From: Mogibacterium sp.
GTDB taxonomy: Bacteria; Bacillota; Clostridia; Peptostreptococcales; Anaerovoracaceae
DNA length: 43,481 nucleotides
Assembly: GCA_017433975.1 (NCBI GenBank)
Contig: JAFRGD010000007.1
Location: 1 to 43,481 of the forward strand
Direction: 5' to 3'
Of this stretch, positions 1 to 6,788 are shown piece by piece (position 1 is the stretch's first letter; every line of letters starts with the position of its first letter). A model generated the notes under the pieces. That model was not told the origin of the DNA, did not search any database, and worked only from the letters and a program-made list of their open reading frames with translations. Made by a program: the position numbers and the translations under genes.

Positions 1-72
1 CAACATCGCTAACAGTACTGCCAGAGTTACAGGCAGCACTACGCTTCGCAGAAAGATCTTCATTCTGCGCAT
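1..72 (-). CDS. N-terminus of an exported or membrane protein (partial, runs off the window)
   Basis: A minus-strand ATG at 72 follows a textbook ribosome binding site (AAGGAGG, then AAAC, then ATG). The 24 visible codons encode a basic start (MRRMKIFLR) followed by a hydrophobic run (SVVLPVTLAVLLAML), which is a typical signal peptide or first membrane helix. The rest lies outside the window, so no function can be given. It is in a different frame from the truncated helicase upstream, so it is a separate gene rather than that gene's continuation. Confidence 0.6.
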   Translation of the reverse strand, partial: MRRMKIFLRSVVLPVTLAVLLAML

Positions 73-118
73 GTTTCCTCCTTAAATCAATCATTAGTCT
101 CATTTGTGGGCTAAACAA

Positions 119-176
119 AATAGGACTAAGCTTCAAAAACCCTTTATTTGCCGAGCCTTTTGAATTTAGTCCTATT
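119..176 (-). terminator. Long imperfect inverted repeat, possible terminator
   Basis: AATAGGACTAA at 119-129 is exactly reverse-complementary to TTAGTCCTATT at 166-176. A further TTCAAAA/TTTTGAA pair lies just inside, giving a stem of about 18 bp. On the minus strand the stem is followed by TTTGTTT, so it could end transcription before the gene at 72. It lies directly downstream of the point where the helicase gene is cut off, so it could equally be the end of an inserted element. Confidence 0.4.
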
Positions 177-195
177 ATTCCATACGCATCCACTA

Positions 196-1507
196 TAATA
201 TAATCATAGAAGTCATTTAATGTTTTGTATGTGAACCTTTGACTGTTAAAAGTCTGAATGGAAATAAAGAGATGCTCAAGGCTGTCCGGTCGATAATTAC
301 CGACAAACATTTCTCCAAAATTAGCATCCTTCAATACCGCGCGGAATGTATAGATGCTCTGCCTTAAGATCTCTTCCCGATGAGCAACAAACAGTAATCT
401 GCAAGGGCTACCGTCGTTTTGCTTTTTGAACCTCTTATAATCTAAGGCAGAGATAATTGTTTTGCCGGTGCCCGTTGCGGCTACCACAAGATTCCGATTA
501 TAGCCGCGGATGGTTCTTTCCGCCTGTAGTCTGTCTAAGATTTCTTGCTGATAAGAATATGGACGAATATCTACCGTGTAGATTTCCGCGTTATTACTCC
601 CAAAAGTCTTCTCTGCTTTCAAAGCTTGAGCAAGGCGCTCGCTCTGTCCTTCATCATAGTATTCAAACTCTTTGTCATTCCAGTAGAATTCGAATGTTGC
701 AGTGATTTTATCGATCGTCTCAGGTAAATCTTTCTTTGTTATTTTAGTGTTCCATTCAAGACCACTGGTCAATGCGGCATTGGAAAGGTTTGAAGAACCT
801 ACATATGCAGTTGTAAATCCAGTATCCCGATAAAAAATGTAGGCTTTTGCATGAAGTCTTGTGATCTTTGTATTGTAGCTGACCTTAATCTTCGTATTAG
901 GGAGTTTTTGTAATTCTTCTATCGCCTTAGGATCGGTCGCTCCCATGTATGAAGTCGTGATGATGCGTAGTTCACCGCCCTTTTGAGTAAATGCTCTCAG
1001 TTCATCAAAGATCAGACGCAATCCACTCCATTTAATGAAAGACACCAGCATATCAATCCGGTCACAAGATACGATCTCCTTCTTGAGCTCTGAATACATT
1101 TGCGGCTCGTGAACAGCCCCGGTAAAAAGGCTGGATTGCGCGATTGAAGTCTCAGGACGGACAACCTTTGCTTTCTCATCGATTGACCAGATGGTATTCT
1201 TTCGATCATAAAGCGCAAAAAGCTGCTCCGCGCGCTCCGCGACGGAAAGCATTTCAAAATCTTCATTAGTGCCCTCAATAATGGTACTAATGATTTGATT
1301 CGCAAGTGCAACTTGATCTTCAAGATTGCCCCCATTATCCTTGAGGTTCTCCAGGCCGCGCTCAACAACTTCAGCGACATATTTTGCCAGAACTTTCGAA
1401 GCTTCTGCTTTATCAATAGGCGCAGTCTGACTGAGCTTGTCCGATTCGGAAAGCTCATTTTCCAGCTCTTTATTAATGACTTGCTCGTACAATCCGTTTT
1501 TAAGCAT
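196..1507 (-). pseudogene. Truncated PLD-domain/DEAD-box superfamily 2 helicase
   Basis: The start at 1507 has a good site (AAAGGAG, 6 bases, ATG) and a possible promoter (-10 TATAAT at 1560-1565). About 437 codons resemble the DUF3427-type helicases. They contain an N-terminal phospholipase-D-like domain with HAKAYIF and GSSNLSNAAL motifs (H-x-K plus S-x-N), then a superfamily 2 motor domain with RPYSYQQEIL, the Walker A AATGTGKT and LLFVAHREEIL. Where the DEAD/DEFH box should follow DYIIVD, the homology stops abruptly near 196 and unrelated sequence begins. Full-length relatives are about 950 residues as I recall, so more than half of the protein, including all of motor lobe 2, is missing. 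The frame stays open by chance to the window edge. These proteins often sit in defence islands. Base composition is clearly more AT-rich than the rest of the window. Confidence 0.72.
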
Positions 1508-1837
1508 TCGTCGCTCCTTTGAGGGTCGCTCTGTTTCGGTTAAATGAGATTCTCTCTTTATTATACCCCAACCTTCTCCCGCATCACACTGCCATTCTCG
1601 CCTACCCTCTCAGTCTGCCCGATTTCCTGTACAATCCGGGCCCTCTCAGCTCCCCTTCCCCCACCAAAAAAGCCGGCCGACCCGCAAAGCCTCACGGATC
1701 TGCCGACACGGCGGTCGTTTTCTGATGATCTCACAGGCCCCCAAATCTACCTTAATGATACCACATGTCGCGGATATATCATAACGTTTTCATAAATTGG
1801 GATGCGCAGCTGAGTGATTATTGTGATATAATTACTC
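1508..1837. other. Intergenic stretch with no gene seen
   Basis: Apart from the possible helicase promoter at 1560-1565 (minus strand) there is no open frame with a ribosome binding site or plausible composition here. The right end carries an extended -10 motif, TGATATAAT at 1824-1832, which I assign to the small RNA that follows. Confidence 0.5.
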
Positions 1838-1914
1838 AGACGATTGAAGGATACGGATGGTCAACCACCGACGCCATAGAGGGCGTCAACCACCTCCTAT
1901 CCTTCGTCTTTTTT
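1838..1914 (+). ncRNA. Candidate small structured RNA with C-rich loops
   Basis: An extended -10 (TGATATAAT, 1824-1832) points to a start near 1838. The next 77 bases form a closed structure. AGACGA (1838-1843) plus AGGAT (1848-1852) pairs with ATCCT plus TCGTCT (1899-1909), leaving a 4-base bulge, and TTTTT follows. Inside is a 6-bp hairpin GACGCC/GGCGTC (1870-1887) flanked by a direct repeat GTCAACCACC (1860-1869 and 1885-1894). The second copy runs into CACCTCCTA, complementary to a Shine-Dalgarno sequence. No good -35 box is visible. It may simply be a strong terminator-like hairpin, but the promoter placed at the foot of the stem favours a short transcript. Confidence 0.4.
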
Positions 1915-1924
1915 GCCCGGAATC

Positions 1925-1953
1925 TGACAAAAGAACCGTCCCCCTGTCACCTC
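1925..1953 (+). repeat. REP-like repeat, single copy
   Basis: A 29-base sequence begins TGACAAAAGAACCGTCC and ends TGTCACCTC. The same sequence recurs at 3593-3621, and inverted at 3314-3342; a shorter form is at 5022-5045. Its ends TGACA/TGTCA are complementary. It lies 9 bases beyond the stop codon of the ATPase gene. Confidence 0.75.
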
Positions 1954-1962
1954 TTGTCATAT

Positions 1963-3237
1963 TCAGAAGAGATCCACGTTACCAAGAAGAAAATCTATCA
2001 GATTACAGTGAAAGAATCCATTATCGTCGTAATAGTTATGCGGTATATCCAGTCGAATCATGGTCTTCCTGAAAAAATCTCCGGTCAGCTTCAGGGACTG
2101 TGTTTCGGCTCTTTCCTTCTGTTCACTATCCATCTGATAAGCTGACTGAATATAGATGCGACGGTCTCCGTCATTTACGACAAAATCGATCTCGCGCTGG
2201 ATCTTCTCGCCCTTTTTTCTCTCCAGAACCATTCCAACATCAACAGAGTATCCTCGCAATACCAATTCATTATAGATCATGTTCTCCATCATGTGACCCG
2301 GATCATACTGCCTGTAATTCAATCTGGCGTTTCGAAGGCCGATGTCCGTGTAATAGTATTTGCTGGGATAGTTAAAATAGGTTTTCCCCTTGATATCATA
2401 TCTTCTTGCCATACTGATCAGGAACGCATCCATTGCATGTTCAAGGTATGCCGATACCAAGCCGGAGTTTACCTTTTCCCGGCGCATAGAACTTAAAGCA
2501 TTTGCGATATTCGTCGGGTTTGTAAGCGAACCGATTTGAGAAGCAGTATAGTCTAAAATAGCATTTAACAAATCTTCCCGTTCCAAATGATTGCGTTCAA
2601 CAATATCCCTGATATACAGTTCCTCGTACAGATGAACAAGATATTCCTTCTTATCCCGCTCTTCGGTCATTCCGGCAATACGAGGCATTCCGCCATACAG
2701 CATAAACTCATCCAGCGCAGTTCGCTTGTCTCCTCCGACAAAAGAATAGTATTCCTCAAAGTTTAAAGGGTACACGTGAATCTGCGTTGCCCTTCCGCGG
2801 AACTCCGTGGCAATATCTTTCGAAAGCATTCTTGAGTTGCTGCCTGTCACATATACATCCAGGTTTTTATATGCCTTCAACTCATTTAGCATATCATAGA
2901 TCGTAATCTCAATGTCTCCGTTTGACTTGTCTTTTACCGTCTGAGTAAACTGCACTTCATCCACAAACAGGAAGAAGCGTTCATCAGAGTGTTCTTTTAC
3001 AATTCTTTCAACATATTCGCAGAGCACGATTGGATCGCGGAATTTGTAATGCTTTCTCTGGTCAAGTTCCAGCCTGATAATATAATCATCTGAAACGCCA
3101 TTCGCGAGAAGATATTCATAGAACAGGTCGAACAGCAAAACAGACTTTCCGCATCTTCGGATACCTGTAATGACCTTGATCTCACCATTCCACATGTTGT
3201 GGATTAACCGATTCAGATAGCGGTCTCGTTGAATCAT
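1963..3237 (-). CDS. AAA family ATPase with DUF4143 domain
   Basis: The 424-residue product is an ATP-binding protein of the widespread AAA_14/DUF4143 group, whose role is unknown. The Walker A motif GIRRCGKS is near residue 25, Walker B is FLFVDEVQF near residue 100, and a sensor-like VTGSNSRML follows. The C-terminal half has the DUF4143 pattern, including YYTDIGLRNA and a nuclease-like EIDFVV segment. I start at ATG 3237, which follows GAGG by 8 bases; an in-frame GTG at 3246 would add three residues and overlaps that site. A strong promoter lies at 3284-3312. The gene is AT-rich and is bracketed by inverted REP-like repeats (1925-1953 and 3314-3342), which suggests it was acquired or can be mobilised. 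It shares no operon with its neighbours. Confidence 0.85.
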   Translation of the reverse strand: MIQRDRYLNRLIHNMWNGEIKVITGIRRCGKSVLLFDLFYEYLLANGVSDDYIIRLELDQRKHYKFRDPIVLCEYVERIVKEHSDERFFLFVDEVQFTQTVKDKSNGDIEITIYDMLNELKAYKNLDVYVTGSNSRMLSKDIATEFRGRATQIHVYPLNFEEYYSFVGGDKRTALDEFMLYGGMPRIAGMTEERDKKEYLVHLYEELYIRDIVERNHLEREDLLNAILDYTASQIGSLTNPTNIANALSSMRREKVNSGLVSAYLEHAMDAFLISMARRYDIKGKTYFNYPSKYYYTDIGLRNARLNYRQYDPGHMMENMIYNELVLRGYSVDVGMVLERKKGEKIQREIDFVVNDGDRRIYIQSAYQMDSEQKERAETQSLKLTGDFFRKTMIRLDIPHNYYDDNGFFHCNLIDFLLGNVDLF

Positions 3238-3283
3238 CCTTTTCACCTCTTACTTTAGACATATTTGCCCTAAGTTTAAGGTC

Positions 3284-3312
3284 ATTATACTGCTTTTCAA
3301 CATCAATTGCAA
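3284..3312 (-). promoter_or_regulatory. Promoter of the DUF4143 ATPase gene
   Basis: On the minus strand TTGCAA (3307-3312) and TATAAT (3284-3289) are separated by 17 bases, about 45 bases upstream of the start codon at 3237. The -35 box lies immediately beside the end of the 308-bp inverted-repeat element. Confidence 0.65.
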
Positions 3313-3313
3313 C

Positions 3314-3621
3314 GAGGTGACAGGAGGACGGTTCTTTTGTCATACTTCGTCCCGGATTTCAGGCGTGGTACCGGAGGCATAAAAAAATGGTACCGTACCG
3401 GATTCTACGGCCGTCGGTACCAATTGACGCGGCAAAACATGGATTGGAAGCCCTTCGGGCGTCGGAAATTGCCGGTTTGAACAAGTTTTTGGTACCGGGG
3501 CTCCTGAAATCCGGTACTGTACCAAATATTCAGGCCTCCGGTACCACGAGGGTCACGGGCAGTTTCAGAGCCTCCCCGATCGACCAAAAAGCTGACAAAA
3601 GAACCGTCCCAATGTCACCTC
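3314..3621. mobile_element. 308-bp MITE-like element with REP-type terminal inverted repeats
   Basis: The two ends (3314-3342 and 3593-3621) are inverted copies of a 29-base repeat and match at 26 of 29 positions. Inside, a second inverted repeat of about 42 bases (roughly 3364-3404 against 3505-3547) begins CGTGGTACCGGAGGC. The centre can form a small hairpin around AAGCCCTTCGGGCGT. The interior has five GGTACC sites and one GGTACTGTACC. No transposase is encoded, and the open frames across it have no ribosome binding sites. Non-autonomous elements with this GAACCGTCC core are, as I recall, associated with REP-type Y1 transposases in Clostridia; none is in the window. Confidence 0.6.
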
Positions 3622-3640
3622 CCCCCCGCCACCTCCACAC

Positions 3641-3669
3641 TTGACGCTATATCACCATGGTGATATAAT
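3641..3669 (+). promoter_or_regulatory. Promoter with 20-bp palindromic operator for the DUF3990/HTH operon
   Basis: TTGACG (3641-3646) and TATAAT (3664-3669) are 17 bases apart. The sequence TATATCACCATGGTGATATA (3648-3667) is a perfect 20-bp palindrome. It fills the spacer and covers the first part of the -10 box, so a dimeric repressor bound there would block RNA polymerase. The HTH protein encoded by the second gene of the operon is the obvious candidate, as in autoregulated toxin-antitoxin operons. Confidence 0.75.
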
Positions 3670-3689
3670 CATTCTGGGAGGGAGACGCT

Positions 3690-4412
3690 ATGAGCAGAAT
3701 GATCGATCTATATCATGGTTCAACAGCCATCATTCGGCAGCCCGAACACGGATTCGGCCGAAAGTACAATGATTATGGCCTGGGATTCTACTGTACGGAA
3801 AGTGAAGCGATGGCAAAGGAATGGGCCTGCTCTTCTCTGGAAGATGGATTTGCGAATCATTACAGGCTGGACTTGGAGGATCTTCGCATCCTGAATCTGA
3901 ACTGCGAAGACTATACCATTTTGAACTGGATTGCTGTACTGGTGTCGCACAGGCTGTTTCGGGTCAGGACGCCGATCGCCGGCAGAGCCAGGCGATATCT
4001 CGAGGAGCATTTCTATGTCAATGTGAACGCTTATGATGTTGTGATCGGATATCGGGCGGACGATGCTTACTATGATTTTGCGGATGCCTTCCTGAACAAC
4101 GCCATCACTGTGGAACAGCTCTCCCGGGCGATGCGGCTCGGCAAACTTGGAGAACAGGTGGTCCTGAAGTCCCGGCCGGCATTCGATCGGCTTCAGTTCG
4201 CGGACTTCAGTATTGCCGAAAGCAACATCTATTACCCGAAGCGCAAAGCAAGGAACTACGACGCCGAGCTTGATTATCTTACGATACAGAAGGAAGATGC
4301 AGATGGGCTCTTCATGATCGACATCATTCGCGGGGAGGTCAAAAATGACGATGCACGCATACCACGAAATATACCTGAGCAGAGCAATGGATCGTCTGGG
4401 CGATGCCTTTGA
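3690..4412 (+). CDS. DUF3990 protein, predicted ADP-ribosyltransferase-fold toxin
   Basis: The 240-residue protein starts 7 bases after GGGAGGG. Its layout matches DUF3990 as I know it: LYHGS (His9), DYGLGFYCTE (Tyr34) followed by AMAKEWA, YDVVIGYRADD near 115-125, and GEQVVLKS (Glu155/Gln156). The His, Tyr and Glu/Gln positions fit the three conserved positions of ADP-ribosyltransferase folds, so transfer of ADP-ribose from NAD to a cell target is predicted but not shown. The last 68 bases overlap the start of the HTH gene in another frame, which suggests coupled translation. Together with that gene and the palindromic promoter it looks like a toxin-antitoxin pair. The residues after about 200 have no recognisable match and may be a lineage-specific tail. 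Confidence 0.7.
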   Translation: MSRMIDLYHGSTAIIRQPEHGFGRKYNDYGLGFYCTESEAMAKEWACSSLEDGFANHYRLDLEDLRILNLNCEDYTILNWIAVLVSHRLFRVRTPIAGRARRYLEEHFYVNVNAYDVVIGYRADDAYYDFADAFLNNAITVEQLSRAMRLGKLGEQVVLKSRPAFDRLQFADFSIAESNIYYPKRKARNYDAELDYLTIQKEDADGLFMIDIIRGEVKNDDARIPRNIPEQSNGSSGRCL

Positions 4413-4986
4413 CTTTGCGATCAGAGAAGCCGGCATTCCGGGAGATGATTTTGCCCGGCTGTTCGTTCAGAGCATGATCTGCCGGAAGCTGGAAAATGGT
4501 GAACCCCGTTACCTGATCGGCAAAAGCGGTATCGAGCTGGCTGCAGAGGTCCTTGAGGAGACGGCCGGGTGGGTGGCGATCCCGGAGCCGCGCGAGTGCT
4601 ACGACAGGAGTCCGGAATACTGGTGCGGATGGGCGGCCTGCTATTATCAGTGGCTGACTGCAGTCCCGTACAGAGAGGTGTTCCGGATCGCCTGCTATGA
4701 TGAGATCCGCGGGATGTACGAGGTGCTGCACGAGGCGGATGTCCGGCGATTCGCGGATGCGATGGAGCAGCGGAGAAGGCTTCAGATATGGGAGACCAAC
4801 CTCCGGAGGATCCGCCGCTCCGGGGGCTACTCTCAAAGCGAGCTTGCCCGGGCGAGCGGAGTCTCCCTGCGGTCCATCCAGATGTATGAACAGCGAAATA
4901 AAGATATCAATAAAGCGCAGGGAATGACCATCCTGCAGCTGGCGAGGACGCTCGGCTGCAGGATGGAGGATCTGCTGGAGCCTTAG
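4345..4986 (+). CDS. DUF3791-like/HTH (XRE) partner protein, predicted antitoxin and autorepressor
   Basis: The 213-residue protein starts at an ATG preceded by GGGGAGG and 6 bases, inside the end of the upstream gene. Residues 15-75 (AFDFAIREAG, DDFARLFVQS) recall DUF3791, the usual small partner of DUF3990 proteins. The middle is unassigned but rich in Trp and Tyr. Residues 152-210 are a clear XRE-type helix-turn-helix (NLRRIRRSGGYSQSELARAS, then RSIQMYEQ). A plausible role is to neutralise the DUF3990 protein and repress the promoter at 3641-3669 through its palindrome. Fusion of the partner domain to a DNA-binding domain would explain autoregulation by one protein. A hairpin with TTTT follows at 5019-5050. 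Confidence 0.65.
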   Translation: MTMHAYHEIYLSRAMDRLGDAFDFAIREAGIPGDDFARLFVQSMICRKLENGEPRYLIGKSGIELAAEVLEETAGWVAIPEPRECYDRSPEYWCGWAACYYQWLTAVPYREVFRIACYDEIRGMYEVLHEADVRRFADAMEQRRRLQIWETNLRRIRRSGGYSQSELARASGVSLRSIQMYEQRNKDINKAQGMTILQLARTLGCRMEDLLEP

Positions 4987-5018
4987 TTCAGCTTCTCCAG
5001 CACTGCCGAAGGGGACGA

Positions 5019-5050
5019 ACGTGACAAGAACCGTCCCAATGTCACGTTTT
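5019..5050 (+). terminator. Terminator made from a REP-like sequence
   Basis: ACGTGAC (5019-5025) and GTCACGT (5041-5047) form a stem, and TTTT follows. The loop contains AGAACCGTCC, the core of the REP-like repeat seen at 1925, 3314 and 3593. It lies 33 bases after the HTH gene's stop and immediately beyond the minus-strand ORF that ends at 5049. Confidence 0.6.
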
Positions 5051-5316
5051 ACACCCTCACCGGGCCATTCTCGTGCACGTAGCAGAGGCGGCCGTCGTCA
5101 CCCCAGGCGACTTCGAGGTTGCACGGGACGCTCTGGGACGGGTCTGGGTGGTCTTTCCAGAGGTCGTAGAGCTTCGGGAGGAAGACCGGCCACTGACTGG
5201 CCTCGTAGTCCTCGTGCTCGGTCGCGTAGTTCGGGACGAGGCGGACATTCGGGTCCTCCTCGAGCATGCGGAGGACGAAGGCCGGCGCTCGCGATGTAAG
5301 TTGTTTTCTCAGTCAT
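5049..5316 (-). pseudogene. Small ORF downstream of scfB with an apparent one-base frameshift
   Basis: An ATG at 5316 overlaps the end of scfB and follows AGAGGAG by 7 bases, so translation should begin here. That frame gives MTEK and then turns into low-quality, proline- and arginine-rich sequence. Dropping one base from the A4 run (T4 at 5304-5307 on the plus strand) restores an 88-residue protein beginning MTEKQLTSRAPAFVLRMLEE. Its body reads like a genuine protein (NYATEHEDYEASQWPVFLPK, then LEVAWGDDGRLCYVHE) and ends at TAA 5049-5051. The only ATG inside that frame (5267) has no ribosome binding site. I do not recognise the family. The cause may be a sequencing error, a real mutation, or slippage in the short A run. 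Confidence 0.5.
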
Positions 5317-6685
5317 TGGCCATCTCCTCTTCCGCGACCTTGAGCATGATGGCGCACTCGATGCGCTTTCTGTGCAGCTCGCAGCCGAACTCGTAGACTT
5401 TGTTGATGTCGCCGTGTGTGTGATAGTTGTTGGCCGAACAGCCGCCGGCGCAGTAGAACTTTGCAAAGCAGTCCTTGCAGGCATCCCGGGTGTAGACGTT
5501 GTTGCCGTTCCGGAAGCTGTCGATGACGGCTTCTTCGGTGATCCCGTCCCAGACGTTGCCGACCTTCATGTCGTCGTCGCCGACAAACTGGTGGCATGGG
5601 TAGAGGTCGCCCGTCGGGGTGACCGCGAGGTACTCGGTGCCGACGCCGCAGCCGGCCACGCGCTTGTAGATGCACGGGCCGCCGGTCAGGTCGACGGTGT
5701 AGTGGTAGAACTTAAAGCCCTCGCCACGGCGGTTCCGGGCGAGCATCTCAAGGGCGAGCTTCTCGTACTGGTCCTTGAGCATCGGCAGGTCTTCGTCGTG
5801 CAGGGCGTAATCGGCGTCTGGCGCGCTCACGACCGGTTCTATGCTGGTCTCTTTGAAGCCCATGTCCGCCATGTGGATGACGTCGGCGGCGAAGTCCTTG
5901 TTGTAAGCGGTGTAGGTGCCGCGCATGTAGTAGTTCTTCTGGCCGCGGGCGTCCGCGAGCCTTTTGAACTTGTCGATGATGAGGTCGTAGGTGCCCCCGC
6001 CCCGCTTGGTGTGGCGCATGAAGTCGTGGACCTCCGGGCGGCCGTCCAGCGAAAGGACGACGTTGCCCATCTCGCGGTTGCAGAAGTCGATGACGTCGTC
6101 GTCGATCAAAAGGCCGTTCGTGGTCAGGGTGAAGTTGAACTTCTTGTCGTGCGTCTTTTCGAGCTCCCGGCCGTAGCGGACGAGTTCCTTGCAGACGTCC
6201 CAGTTGAGGAGCGGCTCGCCGCCGAAGAAGTCGACCTCCAGGTGCCGCCGGCTCCCGGATTCACGCACGAGGAAGTCGAGCGACGCCTTGCCGACCTCGA
6301 GCGGCATGATCCCGCTCTTGCCGCTGTAATCGCCCTTGCCGGCGAAACAGTAGCGGCAGTCCATGTTGCAGCCGTGCGCCACGTGCAGGCAGATGGCCTT
6401 GAGGACGGACTGCTTGATCTTGAGGTCTTTGGCAACTTCTTCGTACGGGTCTTCGTAGAACAGCTGGCCCGCCGCCTCCAGCTCCCGGATGTCGGAAAGG
6501 AGCTCGGTCACGTCCTCCCCCGTCAGCTCCGGATACCGGTCGCGCAGGACGGTCTCGATCTCCTCCGCCGTGTGGTCCTGATACAGGGCGATCGCGTCGT
6601 AAGCGACGTCGTCCACGGAGTGGACGGCGCCGCTGTTCTGGTCGATGATGATGTTGTACCCTGCCAGTTTGTATTGATGTATCAT
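5309..6685 (-). CDS. scfB: SCIFF peptide radical SAM maturase (thioether-forming, SPASM domain)
   Basis: This 458-residue enzyme belongs to the family that installs a thioether cross-link in the SCIFF ribosomal peptide; it uses S-adenosylmethionine and three [4Fe-4S] clusters. The start at 6685 (MIHQYKLAGYN) has GGAG 5 bases upstream and matches the family's usual beginning; an open frame extends nine codons further without a site. Residues 1-85 resemble the RiPP-recognition (PqqD-like) domain. The radical SAM motif is C106-x3-C110-x2-C113 (HGCNMDCRYCF), followed by VDFFGGEPLLNW. The C-terminal SPASM region is cysteine-rich (GGPCIYKRVAGCG, LYPCHQF, CKDCFAKFYCAGGCS, EFGCEL). It lies 103 bases downstream of scfA, beyond a terminator. 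Confidence 0.95.
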   Translation of the reverse strand: MIHQYKLAGYNIIIDQNSGAVHSVDDVAYDAIALYQDHTAEEIETVLRDRYPELTGEDVTELLSDIRELEAAGQLFYEDPYEEVAKDLKIKQSVLKAICLHVAHGCNMDCRYCFAGKGDYSGKSGIMPLEVGKASLDFLVRESGSRRHLEVDFFGGEPLLNWDVCKELVRYGRELEKTHDKKFNFTLTTNGLLIDDDVIDFCNREMGNVVLSLDGRPEVHDFMRHTKRGGGTYDLIIDKFKRLADARGQKNYYMRGTYTAYNKDFAADVIHMADMGFKETSIEPVVSAPDADYALHDEDLPMLKDQYEKLALEMLARNRRGEGFKFYHYTVDLTGGPCIYKRVAGCGVGTEYLAVTPTGDLYPCHQFVGDDDMKVGNVWDGITEEAVIDSFRNGNNVYTRDACKDCFAKFYCAGGCSANNYHTHGDINKVYEFGCELHRKRIECAIMLKVAEEEMAND

Positions 6686-6740
6686 GGGTTCTCCAGTCTT
6701 TGCGCCGGGCACCGCCCGGCCGTTTGTTCCTTTATCATAA

Positions 6741-6764
6741 GAAAAGCGCCGCCCGAAGCAGCGC
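6741..6764 (-). terminator. Intrinsic terminator between scfA and scfB
   Basis: On the minus strand a 7-bp stem (GCGCTGC, 6764-6758, pairing with GCGGCGC, 6752-6746, with one wobble pair) and a short loop are followed by TTTTC. Partial read-through would give much more peptide transcript than maturase transcript, as expected when the product of one gene is the substrate of the other. Confidence 0.65.
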
Positions 6765-6788
6765 CTTCGCTCTTATGACCTGATCTTC

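Noticed and set aside
1012..1458. 148-codon minus-strand frame within the helicase gene
   Set aside because: It is out of frame with the clearly homologous PLD-domain sequence and has no family signal.
3387..3644. Possible 85-codon gene inside the 308-bp element
   Set aside because: The frame is a by-product of the inverted repeats; no ribosome binding site, and it runs through the terminal repeat.
5098..5484. 128-codon frame beginning inside scfB
   Set aside because: Only its internal ATG at 5316 has a proper ribosome binding site; the rest overlaps scfB out of frame and turns into proline/arginine-rich noise.
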